From Cheilinus undulatus (Eukaryota > Chordata > Actinopteri > Labriformes > Labridae), in contig NC_054886.1 of assembly GCF_018320785.1 (NCBI RefSeq), positions 5,021,207 to 5,085,206 of the forward strand: a DNA stretch of 64,000 nucleotides. The letters are read 5' to 3'. The notes below the pieces were generated by a model. It was not told where the DNA came from, made no database searches, and worked only from the letters and a program-made list of their open reading frames with translations. This document shows, in pieces, positions 49,456 through 60,416 of this stretch. How positions within the stretch are numbered: the first letter of the stretch is position 1; every line of letters begins with the position of its first letter. A program made the translations under genes and the position numbers.

Positions 49456-50652
49456 CAAGGTTATTATAGTTAACTAAAACCAACTAAATAACTGAAACTA
49501 AAAGGTAAAAATCATCTTAGTTGACTGAAACTAAATAAAAATTGAGCTTTATGAGAAAAACGAAAAACTACCGTATTTTCCGGACTATAAGTCGCTCCGG
49601 AGTATAAGTCGCATCAGTCAAAAAATGTGTCATGAATAGAAAAAAAAATACATAAGTCGCACTAGACTATAACTCGAATTTATTTATAAATTTATTTCAC
49701 AAAATTCAGACCAAGAACAGACACTTAATCTGGAAAGGCAAGTTATTCAACCACACAATAGCACACAGAACAACAGGCTGAATAGGTGTCTGGTATGTTA
49801 ATGTAACACATTAACAGTTATTCAGCTACACAACAGCATAAAGAATACACCTGGGAGGCTGAATAGGCTAAATTAACATAATAAGCCAGCGAGTCCAACA
49901 AGCAAGTTTCCAGTAAGCAAGTTTACCAAGCTCCCAATCTCATTCCACATCACTGAATCCATTGAATTCTTCATCGTCGGTATCGCAGGGGCAGCATATA
50001 GTTGTCACAAGCCTAGAGCGCCCCCTCGCGGCTGTAGACAGTAATGTTTTTTTCCTTGGTTCATGTCGGTCAGTATGAACTGACATTTAAAAACATGATA
50101 AATTATATATATTTTGATATATAAGTCGCACCTGACTATAAGTCGCAGGACCAGCCAAACTATGAAAAAAGTGCGACTTATAGTCCGGAAAATACGGTAA
50201 CTAAAAGTAAATTTTGTGCTGACAAAACTGAAATGAAAAAAAATTTGAGAAAAAAAATGTCCTTAGTTTTAGTCTTTTTCAGCAGCAGACTGTCTGACAT
50301 GAACACCCATGCTTGGACAGAGTAAAGTTGCCTGATTTGATTGCAGAAGACCACACTCAACGGTAAATTTTAGGTCTTGAGTTGTATACAAACAAAAATT
50401 TTAATTAAAAAAATGAAAAGTGAAGAGCGCTTTTTGGTCTGGCCCTTGACAAGTGTCTCATATTGCTAAAAAAGTAACACTAAAACTACTAAAAATGAAA
50501 CTAAAATGAAGCATTTTTTCAAACTCAAAACTAAACTAAACTAAGAAACAAGCAGGAAAAACTAAGAAAAACTAAACTAAAATCTAAAGCAAAAGGTAAA
50601 AACTAAATACAAGTAAAAGCTAATAAATTCCAAAACTATTATAAAGTTGGTC
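49456..50652. mobile_element. AAGGTTATTATAG-type element in intron 3 of pseudogene 5
   Basis: Same nested element as 41815-42386, with a further element (49571-50198) inserted in it. Its right end has diverged (ctattataaagttgg). Confidence 0.7.
49571..50198. mobile_element. Non-autonomous DNA element with CCGTATTTTCCGG ends and TA target duplication
   Basis: About 628 bp with long inverted ends: ccgtattttccggactataa at the left, and its reverse complement at the right (ttatagtccggaaaatacgg). It is flanked by TA on both sides. The related sequence in genes 4 and 6 gives the empty site (ctaactaaaa) with a single TA. TA duplication points to a Tc1/mariner-type mobilisation. No coding capacity. 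Confidence 0.85.
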
Positions 50653-51398
50653 CTCGCCTGACTCCTCTCTCCTTTTCCTCACTTCTGACAGCTGAGAGGA
50701 GGATCAGGAGAGAGGAGTCCATTTCCTGAGGGGGGCGGAGTCAGGGGCGGAGTCAGTCAGTAACATTTAAAGCTACAGACACAGAAACAGCTCGTTCTGA
50801 GCATGGCTGAGACAGAGGAGTTTTTAGATGCATAAAAATCCAAAACATGACTGCTCTGGTTAAACATCTACATTCAGGTCAGTGGTTTAGTCACCTCTTT
50901 GAGGAGAAGAAGAGAATCAGTCATGGTAGTCTTATTATACTGAGTTGCATTCTGAAAGACCCTTATCCGCTGTCCCACTGCATCGTACACGTATCTGATT
51001 TTGACCCCGGTGTCATCATCTGTAAAGTTCTGGAGGAAGAAGAGTAGAGGGAGTTTAAGTCTCTACCTTTCATTCTAACTTTGCTTTAGTATTTGGTTCT
51101 GGTAATGTTCAGTTTAACCCTCTAAAACAGTGGAACCTACCATCATGGCCTCCCCGGTCATCTTAGGCGGCCAGTCTGTGATGTGGAGGAAGATTACATG
51201 TGACACAGATAAAATGCATTCTGATTAAAGAGTGTGTCAGCAAAGGAAAACTGGGTAAACTTACCACACGGCTGAGGCTTCTGGGCCAGGCAGTTTACCA
51301 GCAAGCACGCTAATGCTACGAAGACTCTCATGTTTTTGGTGCTGAAGCGACTCCTCTCAGGTACTCACCACTTTACCCCTGAGGAGGGGAGTCACTGT

Positions 51399-51406
51399 CT
51401 TATGTA
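51399..51406 (-). promoter_or_regulatory. TATA-like box of pseudogene 5
   Basis: TACATAAG on the minus strand, preserved as in the intact copies. Confidence 0.45.
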
Positions 51407-51654
51407 CAAGCCTTGCTGTTGCAGGAAGAAGTCCTGCTTCCTGTTTTATTTTTTAATAGACTAGGAAGTTGTCAACTTTCCCTGAAGTGTGTGGTCCTAC
51501 ACTAGTTCTACCTTCATTACTCTAAAGTTTGATGAATGTTGTTCATGAAGCCTAGAGAAAGGCCTGTTATTAATGTGCAGAGGCTCTCTCATGACTGTCA
51601 GAATAACTATTTTTTTGTGTCAACGTTGTACAAAAATGCAGGTTTTGAAAAATG

Positions 51655-51845
51655 GTAGTGTAGTAATTTTTCTATGCTGCTGATGAGAAAAGAAATAGAG
51701 ACGTCTGCCAGCCGACAAATAGGTTTTATTCCTTGCAAGGAAGGTCAATCTCACACACACGAGATGTCAGTTTGCAGAATGACCCAGAACATGGGGAGAC
51801 TAGAACATTTATGCTTGAGGAAGCATAAATAGGGGTCACAGGTCA
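51655..51845 (-). mobile_element. Possible LTR fragment
   Basis: The minus strand reads like an LTR R-U5 region with ggaataaaacctatttgtcg (polyadenylation signal) and an end near ttactaca. Absent from the equivalent place in unit 6. No internal region or second LTR, so this is only a suggestion. Confidence 0.3.
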
Positions 51846-54021
51846 CAACATTCTTTTCCAGTCAGTACCAAAGTTTTTGACCACGTAACCATCTCTTGAT
51901 TACGACACTCGGGCCTCATGCTCAACTCCTGCCCTTCCTCTTTTTCCTCTTCACCCATTGTTGTACTTTTAATATCCGGCAGTAGTGTTTATTGCAGTTG
52001 CGTATCAATCCCAGGGATGTTAGGTTTCGTTTCCTGTTTCATTAAAAGGGGAACCTGTCGAACTTTTACAGCATTTTATGGTGACGATTTTAATGTGCTT
52101 TAATGTCGAACTCTGAAATATTGTTAATTTTTTGTGTCGTACTCTTGAATTAAAGCTCCAGTTCATATTTAAGGTGACAGAGACATTGGCTGGGAGGACA
52201 GGGGTATGATGGAAAAGATGGAGTTAGAAAGAAGCAACAGAAAAAAAAACCCATGAAGGAAACGCTGAAAGAGCTATTGAGTTCCAGCTTGGAACAAGAG
52301 AATAAAATCTAAATTTCTTATGTAGGGTTGGAAAATAATTGAGAACATTGGGCCTGATTCAGGGGAGGGAATTTTTTTGAGAAGATTCTGAAATTCGTCC
52401 AATTTTATCTCTTTTTTTTTTTTTTTGGCTAGAAAAAAAAAAACTAGAGACCACTCTTTCATACTTTGAAGTGCTGGTATGACAGAGTAAAATAATCAAT
52501 TTCTCACTTATTAGCACCCAAATATGCTTGAGTAACATAACAAAGACAATAATGTCCTCTGAAATTATAATTATGGTCCTCGGACCCCTTCTAGCAAGAG
52601 CTAGAAGGGCAGGGACCCTACTGTATTTCATCTGTTTCTCTCTTATTATTATTTCACAAGCTCCTTAACCCTTAATTTGACCCCTTAAACATGCTCAAAA
52701 ACTCACCAAAATTGGCACACACCTCAGATTTGGCGAAAAATTTGATAAAATGAAAAAATTAACCCCAAACATGCCAAAATGTGCTCTCTTGCGCCACCTA
52801 GGCACACTAAAACAGCCCTCACGGCCAGTAGGAATGTCGTAGAGAGATCAAACCAACGTTGAAACGCTCGTCTCATTGAGACCCACAAATCACGCTCTGA
52901 CACCCCTAACCTATCTCAAACAGGAAGCTGGCAATTTGCCTTTCAAAATAAAATTTTCCAGGAAAATTGGTCTCCAAACAAAAAGTAAAAACGCCAAGGC
53001 CGTAAATGGTAACAGATTGAAACGCACAGGGAAGACACACCAGGCCATGCTGATCAAAGGTTCTGTAGGAATTTGTTATTTCTCGAACGGTTTCTGAATG
53101 CCAAGCCCTTAAAGTTGGTCAACCCCAAAGAAGCCCTCCCTGCTGCCCCCATTCAGATGAATGGGGTGGTAGAATTCAGCCCCACATAAGCTGTGGCAGT
53201 TGGGCCTCTACACAAAAAACTAAAGGTCCTACAGCTTTAAAAATTACATGGATGGATTCCTGACAAAATTTACTACAAAATTATCTTATTTTTAGAGATA
53301 TTTGGTCAAAATTGTGGCATCTCTGAGGTGAGATTCAAAAAAAGTTCAGTCAATTTGACTCCTGAACAAGAGAGCAGTTTGTGATGATGTCACCCACTGA
53401 TTGACAGATCAGAGCAGCTGGTCTGCAGGCATTAGTTACCATGGCAACCAGGCAGACACAGAGGGCAGGGCTGAGCTTATGAGCTCTGATAATGCACACA
53501 CGGAGCTGTTCCAATAAAGCAGCCCATTTAAGCAATGCTTTAGCGTGATGGTGGGACTGTGGGTGGCTTCTCATCCACATACAGTCCCCCATAAAGTCTT
53601 TGGCGATGTCAGTCGCCAAAGACAGCCACACATACATCCCATATGAAGTTAATGGGAGAGATGGTGCATTTGTGTGTGTGTAAGCGTGCAAAGCACGCAT
53701 GAGTGTGTGTTTGTGTGTCTTACAGATGCAGGTTTTTTGAACATTACAATAAGCTTACCGTGCAAGCTGGTCATGTGGCTCACTGAAGGTGGGAAAATGG
53801 AATGCGTAATACACACCCATTATAAAGTCTGAGAGCTGCAGGGACACACCTCAGTCTAACTTTGAGCAGGTCAAAGGGTCAAAGAGGGATGAAACCCTCA
53901 AAGTGGAGGTCAAATGGGCATGAGGGACGTACGCCAGAGTGAGGACCTGACCAATGCTGCTTGAAGCTTTAATTTAAATATTTTTTCTGTCAATGTAGCA
54001 CTGACTAAATAAATCAAGAGT
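51846..54021. repeat. Duplicated block D1
   Basis: 51846-52572 and 53973-54021 match 60222-60416, 61269-61724 and 63636-63815 (block D2). Shared words include gacagagacattggctggga and ttagcacccaaatatgcttg. The blocks lie upstream of genes 5 and 6 respectively, so they belong to the duplicated unit of that pair. Confidence 0.8.
52573..53972. mobile_element. Unclassified 1.4-kb repeat inserted in D1
   Basis: Starts atggtcctcggacccctt and ends gctgcttgaagctttaatt. D2 (about 63769) shows the uninterrupted sequence, which fixes the borders. The ends include ggtcctcggacc and gtgaggacctgacc, resembling an abundant teleost repeat with these end motifs. No coding region. Internal frames are short and without motifs. 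Confidence 0.6.
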
Positions 54022-54862
54022 ACCTGGATGCACCTGAGGACCTCCACTTCACACCGGAAGTCAGAAAATCACCGCCTTATCTCGTCTTCTTACACCGGAA
54101 GTCACTTGAACTGAACATCTTCTTTGTTGTTTTCCCCGTGTGTCGCCGCCATATTAATAGAGGTAAGTCCTCCACATAAGGGAATACAAGCAGATGAAAA
54201 ATACGCACGTTTTTGGTTTAACAAGCACAGTGTTAATTCGACATCAATTCCAATTAATCGATTTATGATCCAAATTCACGTATCACTGAGGGCAGACATA
54301 ATATGTGACAGGACATTGGCTGGCCAGCTGGATGTTGACATCGCCAGAGGCAAGTCGCTACGTCATTCAATACAGTAGACAAGGATTGTGCAAGTTTTCG
54401 AAATAAAAAGCTCAAATGATGAGATTACATGGGTTTTAATAAATCATTTATAATAAATTAACAATATTAATGTTTGAAATAAAATCATTTTATATATGGT
54501 ATATTTCTGTATATGAATAGATATTTTTTTAATTTTGAATTTACATATTTATAAATATATATTAATCTGATTGTTTGAGCTTTTATGTCTGTGCAAAGTG
54601 ATACTTGAATTTGGATTATAAATCAATTTATTTAAAATTAATGTTATGTAATCACTGTGCTTGTTAGTCTAAAAACTCATATTTTTTTTCTACTTGTATT
54701 TCCTTACGTGGCGGACATGCCTTTATTAATATGGCATCGATGCATGAAGAAAAAAAACAAAGAAGACTTTCAGTTCAAATGACTTCTGGTATTAGAAGAT
54801 GAGATATGGTGAGGCTCGTCTGACTTCCGGTGTGAAGTGGAGGTCCTCGGCTGCATCCAGGT
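54022..54862. mobile_element. Long terminal-inverted-repeat element
   Basis: About 840 bp. The left arm (acctggatgcacctgaggac..., 54022-about 54165) and right arm (about 54715-54862) are inverted copies with moderate divergence over about 140 bp. Each arm contains two ccggaagtca-like direct repeats and a gccatattaata motif. The interior is AT-rich without coding. The outer 30 bp of the left arm also occur at 63815-63846 in D2, so the element or its edge is shared there. Superfamily not recognised. Confidence 0.7.
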
Positions 54863-55139
54863 CCCTCTCAGGTAAATGCATGAACACGTGACTTAAAGCT
54901 AGGCTATTCAGCGTAATAGATGAGTGTACTTTCTACACATAAGTGTGTGAGTTTAAGGTAAAAATGGGCCAGAAATCGGTGTTGCCTCACCTGTACACTA
55001 CATCGAAAGTTTTAACAGCGAGCCTCTGTGCTTGCAGTGCAAGCATCACCTACCACTTATGTGTGCTTCTGCCTCAGCGTATCAGACAGCTGTTTGGATC
55101 TGCAGGCTTCATCAGAGGAAACATCAAATACATGATCTA

Positions 55140-55666
55140 AATATTTTTCATATACTACATGCAAACTGAATTTACCTAAATGGAATTATCACAGCCTTGA
55201 TTATGTAAATAATGCTTTATTAATATTATTTTAAGTAAACTGTTATGCTCAAGGGTGTAACATACTTTACATTATAATAAATTTTCACTCTTTGCATTAA
55301 TTGTTTTAATACCCCACTGATTTTTGTAATGTTAAAAACATAAACAGTAAAATTTTTAAATACATGCAGTTTGGATATCCTTGGAGAGGATGATCACAGC
55401 CTTGTTTATGTTAATAATGAGTAACAACTTTGATTTTGAAGCATCTTTTTATTCAGATTTAATAAACTGTTACAGTAGTGCCCCTTTAGGAAACTGGGAA
55501 CATTCATGCCAAATATGAGAAAAAGGCTTCAGAATGAAAGCACATGTCATAAAATTCATGTTTTTTTTCTTACTGTTGACCTGTTAAAACATCTGATACT
55601 AAAATTTCAATTTTTTTATTTTGAATAAAGTACCCTCCTTAATTTAGGTTGTTAGCATTTAAGGTC
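55140..55666. other. AT-rich 3' flank of unit 6
   Basis: Homologous to 46960-47728. No gene. Confidence 0.55.
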
Positions 55667-56140
55667 ACATATTATGCAAAATACACTTTTTCATGCTTTT
55701 CTGGCAAAAATATCAAAAATCCCCCCAAGAATCAAAAAAATCAATTTTCTCCCCCCTCTCTTTCTCCACCTTTCAGAAAATTTGTGCTGAAACAAGCCGT
55801 TTTCAGATTTTTCCCTTCATGATGCCATGTGGGGAGTTAGCCACGCCCCCAGGTTTGGTTGGCCCATATGATCTACCTGCCTCAGCTGAGAGGAGGATCA
55901 GAAGAGCCACGAAGAGGGGTGTGGTCAGGGGCGGAGTCAGACAGCTCATTAACATTTGAAGCCACAGACACAGAAACAGCTCGTTCTGAGCAGGGCTGAA
56001 ACAGAGGGGTTTTTAGACATGCAAACATCCAATACTGGAGTGTTTTTTTTTTTTTTTGCAACAAACTTCACAGGCATGTTTTGGGGACCTCTGAGACCAG
56101 TATAAACTTGTCTTAAAAGGGTAAAATGTGTGACCTTTAA
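55667..56140. mobile_element. TTAA-flanked short DNA element (unit 6)
   Basis: tttaaggtcacatattatgc to tgtgtgacctttaa. Same family as 31379-31843, with a T17-like run inside. Confidence 0.72.
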
Positions 56141-56608
56141 CACAGTCAAAATAATCAAATAGAAGACAAAACATGACCAAAATAGCTGCCAAAAGCCTCA
56201 ACACCCTCTATGGGTCAACACATTTTTGTATTTCACGAACCTTTTCTTTTTATTTATTTATTTATTTTACTTTTCATGATGAGTTTTTTCATTTTGTTTT
56301 ATTCAGTTAAACTTTTTTTTAATTGTAGTTAAACCTTCAGGCCCACCGTAAAGGTATGCTTTACAGGGGATAAAAACCAATGAAGCACATTTTGCATTGA
56401 GCAAACCTGCAACTGTTTATACAGAAAAGAAAGCTGAAGTCATTTTGGCATGATAAAATACATCAAGTAGACAGTTACAATAGCATTTCTGGAGTCTTTG
56501 ATTACAATTAAAACCTGCAGGACTGGAATCATTGAATACCATTCAATGTCTAAATTTGATTCATTAAAAATCTTCTTGATGGTTGGACATGTTGGCTGAT
56601 GGAGGCTC
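56141..56608. other. 3' flank of gene 6
   Basis: Homologous to 31844-32461 with a local deletion of about 130 bp. It should hold the 3' UTR. Confidence 0.45.
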
Positions 56609-59137
56609 TTACTTCTTGTGGAGGAACAGACTAAAGAAGTCCACCGGCTCCTTGTTGCTCATCACTTTTGCATCCTTGCAGAAGGACGGGGGACTGAGCA
56701 GACTAGGGTCTGGAATCCCGATGACATTGTTGAAGAAGCTGAAACAGAAAAACAGAAAATGACTTCTATGTAAATTTAAATAAACATGTCTGCCTGAAAG
56801 AATCACATTTCCTGACCGCTGATACTAACTGACCTCTGCACCATCCATCCCATGACTTGTTCATCGATTTTGACCTTTTGCACAAGGCTGACAGGAATGC
56901 ATCCGACTGCAGTCACTGTGCTTATAATATCTGTTGGGACAAAGATTTGACTAAAAAAACAGAAGATTGTGGAACAGAGAAATAGTTTAGATGGTTCCAA
57001 ATATAAACACTCTGACCTCCTCCATCAGGCAGATTTACCGACCACGTGTTGACCATGAGTCCTTCACCAGGTCCAGATGAGCTGCCGAGGATGACCTGGC
57101 CCAGCAGAGAGGCGTTTTTTGGGACGCCCAGAGGGATGAAGTCTACCTTTAAAGGGAATTTGGTGCAGGTACGGTTCTGGTCATTGATGTTGTACGCGAC
57201 TTCCTGATAGATAAAACATTTGGTATTAGAACAAGTATAACTGATGCATCTGTTTCCTTTTCTATGTGCGTTTTTAAACCATGTTAGAAATGGAGTTACT
57301 TAACCATTACTTACTGGTGTACACATTCAGCCCTTGGATATATTTTAATCAGGGTTGTAAAGATTAATCCCATCAGTTGGGATAAATTAAGGTCTATAAT
57401 TAGTGCACATTTTTTGGTATGGCAATTAATCGCATGCTGTCCTTTTCAGCTCACTTTAGCTGAAAGACATCCACATGTCCCTGCTCCTTAATGTCTCATT
57501 TCACTTTAAAGGTCACATATTATACAAAATCAACTTTTTCAGGCTTTTCTTACAAAAATAATTGCTCCTGACCTGCCCACAACCCCCCCCCCCCCCACCA
57601 CCACCACACACACACACAATCCTTTCAGAAAATGTGTGCCGAAATGATCTGTTCTCAGATATTCCCCTCATGATGTCAGGTGGGGAGTTAGCCCCGCCCA
57701 CAGGTTCAGTTGGCCCTCCCTGCTTGGAAGAAAGTTCTGCCCTCTTCTCCAAGGTTATTATAGTTAACTAAAACTAACTAAATAACTGAAACTAAAAGGT
57801 AAAAATCATTTTATTTAAATGAAACTAAATAAAAATTGAGCTTTATGAGAAAAACTAAACTAACTAAAAGTAAATTTTGTACTTACAAAACTAACTAAAA
57901 TGAAATAAAATTGGAGAAAAAATTCTCCTTAGTTTTAGTTTTTTTCAGCAGCAGACTGTCTGACATGAACACCCAGGCCCAGAGAGAGTGAAGTTGCCTG
58001 ATTTGGTTGCAGAAGTCCACACTCAATGGTAAATTTTAGGGCTTGAGTTGTATACAAACAAAAACAATAAAAAAAAAAAAAGAAAAGTGAAGAGCCCTTT
58101 TTGGTCTGGCCCTTGACAAGTGTCTCAAATTGCTAAAACAACCTAAAACTAACACTAAAATTAATAAAAACTAACCTAAAATGGAGCATTTTTTCAAAAT
58201 CAAAACTAAACTAAACAAAGAAACAAGCAGGAAAAACTAAGAAAAACTAAACTGAAATCTAAAGCAAAAGGTAAAAACTAAATAAAAATAAAAACTTATG
58301 AAAAGCTATTATAACTTTGCTCCTCTCCTGATCTTCCTCACTGCGGCAGCTGAGAGGAGGATCAGGAAAGCCACATCCATTTCCTGAGAGGGGTGGAGTC
58401 AGGGGCGGAATCAGTCAGTAACGTTTAAAGCTACAGACACAGAAACAGCTCGTTCTGAGCATGGCTGAGACAGAGGAGTTTTTAGACGTATAAAAATCCA
58501 AAACATGAGTGTTTTTTCAGCAACAAACTTCACAGGCATGTTTTGGGGACCTCTGAGACCAATATAGACTTGCCTTTAAAGGGTAAAATATGTGGTCTTT
58601 AAAATGCGAGCCATTGAGTGTAAAATTCACTGGTAAATAATTTAAACTCTGATTGCTCTGGTTAAACATCTACATTTATATAAGTGGTTTAGTCACCTCT
58701 TTGAAGAGAAGAAGAGAATCAGTATTGATAGTCTCATTATCCCGAGTCGCATTCTGAAAGAACCTCATCCGCTGTCCCACTGCATCGTACACGAATCTGA
58801 TGTCGACCCCGGTGTCATCATTTGTAAAGTCCTGGACGAAGAAGAGTAGAGGGAGTTTAAGTCTCTGTCTTTCATATATTCAACCTTTGCTTTAGTATTT
58901 GGTTCTGGTAATGTTCAGTTTAACCCTCTGAAACAGTGGAACCTACCATCGTGGCCTCCCCGGTCATCTTAGGCGGCCAGTCTGTGATGTGGAGGAAGAT
59001 TACATGTGACACAGATAAAATGCATTCTGATTAAAGAGTGCCTCAGCAAAGGAAAAGTGTGTAAACTTACCACACGGCTGAGGCTTCTGGGCCAGGCAGT
59101 TTGCCAGCAAGCACGCTAATGCTACGAAGACTCTCAT
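56609..59137 (-). CDS. Ependymin-family secreted glycoprotein (gene 6)
   Basis: Exons: 59137-59071, 58981-58947, 58831-58697, 57203-57017, 56930-56834 and 56738-56609, giving 216 aa with GT/AG borders. The signal peptide matches gene 4 (LLANCLA). Family cysteines are at 22, 92, 152 and 194. The first sequon of exon 3 is lost (D-F-T instead of N-F-T) while N-A-T, N-E-T and the exon 4 N-R-T remain. Exon 4 gains N-A-S (PKNAS). Against gene 3, exon 3 differs at 10 codons, all replacement. Exon 6 has VMSNKEPVD in place of MMNTKEQVD. No LTR upstream; the ctgtt target site is empty. Intact. Confidence 0.93.
57507..58602. mobile_element. TTAA element with nested AAGGTTATTATAG-type element (gene 6 intron 3)
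   Basis: Outer element: ttaaaggtcacatattatac to about 58602. The inner element spans 57750-58319. A homopolymer C run and CCA/CA microsatellite lie at about 57583-57620. Best-preserved version of the nest together with gene 4. Confidence 0.75.
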
Positions 59138-59204
59138 GTTTTTGGTGCTGAAGCGACTCCTCTCAGGTACTCACCACTTTACCCCTGAGGAGGGGAGTCA
59201 CTGT

Positions 59205-59212
59205 CTTATGTA
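59205..59212 (-). promoter_or_regulatory. TATA-like box of gene 6
   Basis: TACATAAG on the minus strand, about 70 bp before the ATG. Confidence 0.5.
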
Positions 59213-59545
59213 CAAGCCTTGCTGCTGCAGGAGGAAGTCTTGCTTCCTGTTTTATTCTTAAAGGCTAGAAAGTTGTCAACTTTCCTTGCAGTGTGTGGTC
59301 TTATGCTAGTAGGAGTGTAGTAATTGCATGCAATGCATGTAAAAATCTTGGCTTGCTCACTACTTCCCACAATGCATTGTGGCATACAGTCAGAATGCTT
59401 TATTATTCATAAAACTGCTCTCTAAGAAACTTGACACCACTACAAAATGGGAAAGAGTGATTTCTAAAAGCATAAGGAGCGTTATCTGAGAGACTGACAC
59501 AATGGTGGGTAACTTCAAAATAAAACAGGAAAGGATAATACAACC
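59213..59545. other. Upstream flank of gene 6
   Basis: Starts with the empty LTR target (cttcctgttttattctta) and a short stretch of unit flank, then unique sequence. No gene. Confidence 0.4.
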
Positions 59546-60022
59546 CTAATTCCAAAAAAGTTTGGACACTGGGTAAGTTGTATTAAAACTAACATCTTTC
59601 CATTTCATGAAATGCATTAGCTCATTTTGAATCTTATCACAGTAACACATCCCAAAAAAGTCAGGACAAAGCCATGCTTACCTGTTCAAGCATCCCCTCC
59701 TCTTTCACAACAGTCTGTGAATGGGTTTTGGAGGAGGAATTTTGTCCGATGCTTGTCTGATGTTGGATTCTAGCTGCTCAACAGTCCTGGGTTGTCTTTG
59801 ATGGATTTTTCCTTTTATGATGTCCCGAATGTTTTCCATTGGCAAAAGGTCAGGCCAGTTCAATTCACACATTTAGATGGTCAGTTGGTCATGTAACCAT
59901 GATCTTTAACAGGTGATGGTCTATATTTAAACATTTTTTAACAGGAAATAAGAGAATGAAAAAAACAAAAACAAAATACCAATCACAATCGCCCCAACTT
60001 TTTGGTATGGGGGTTGCAGTAC
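59546..60022. mobile_element. Short DNA transposon derivative
   Basis: Inverted ends caaccctaattccaaaaaag and (reverse) gcaacccccataccaaaaag of a well-known fish repeat type. About 480 bp, no transposase. Confidence 0.6.
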
Positions 60023-60416
60023 TTACTTGGGTGAACACACTTAAGCCAGTCATATCACTGCTGCACACCAAATGAACATTGATTTTTAAGTGTCCTGATG
60101 TGGTTGAAATGAGTTAGAAATACATTTAAATAAATGTTCTGAGTGGAGCATGACTTTCAGCTTCAGTCTCAGTCTCACATCTACATTAGGGTGATATGAA
60201 AGAGCAACAGAGCGCAGACTCACAACATTCTTTTCTTGTCCAGTCAGTACCAATGTTTTTGACCATGTGACCTCTTGGATCCAGTTATTTATACTGTATG
60301 CATCTTTTGAATAAGAACCTCAGGCCTCATGCTCAACTCTTGCTTGTACTGTAACTGAAACTACCCAAGCCCTTCCTCTTCTTCTTCTTCACCCATTGTT
60401 GTACTTTTACTATTTG

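Larger units (their letters stand above)
48831..51331 (-). pseudogene. Ependymin-family pseudogene (gene 5), 3' end deleted
   Basis: Exons 1 (51331-51265), 2 (51175-51141) and 3 (51029-50895) are intact with normal splice sites. Exon 4 (49122-48937) is 186 bp instead of 187: an A run (CCAAAAACGCC against CCAAAAAACGCC in gene 6) is one base short, shifting the frame. Of exon 5 only the first 20 bp (48850-48831) remain. Exon 6 and the rest of exon 5 are gone, replaced by the downstream flank at a simple junction after 48830. By comparison with gene 2 about 340 bp were deleted. The last two family cysteines are therefore missing. Exon 3 groups with gene 4 (NATQYNKT). Transcription is still possible because promoter and 5' exons are intact. 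Confidence 0.92.

Noticed and set aside
53350-53700. 116-codon minus-strand frame
   Set aside because: Inside the non-coding repeat inserted in D1; no motif and no support in other copies.
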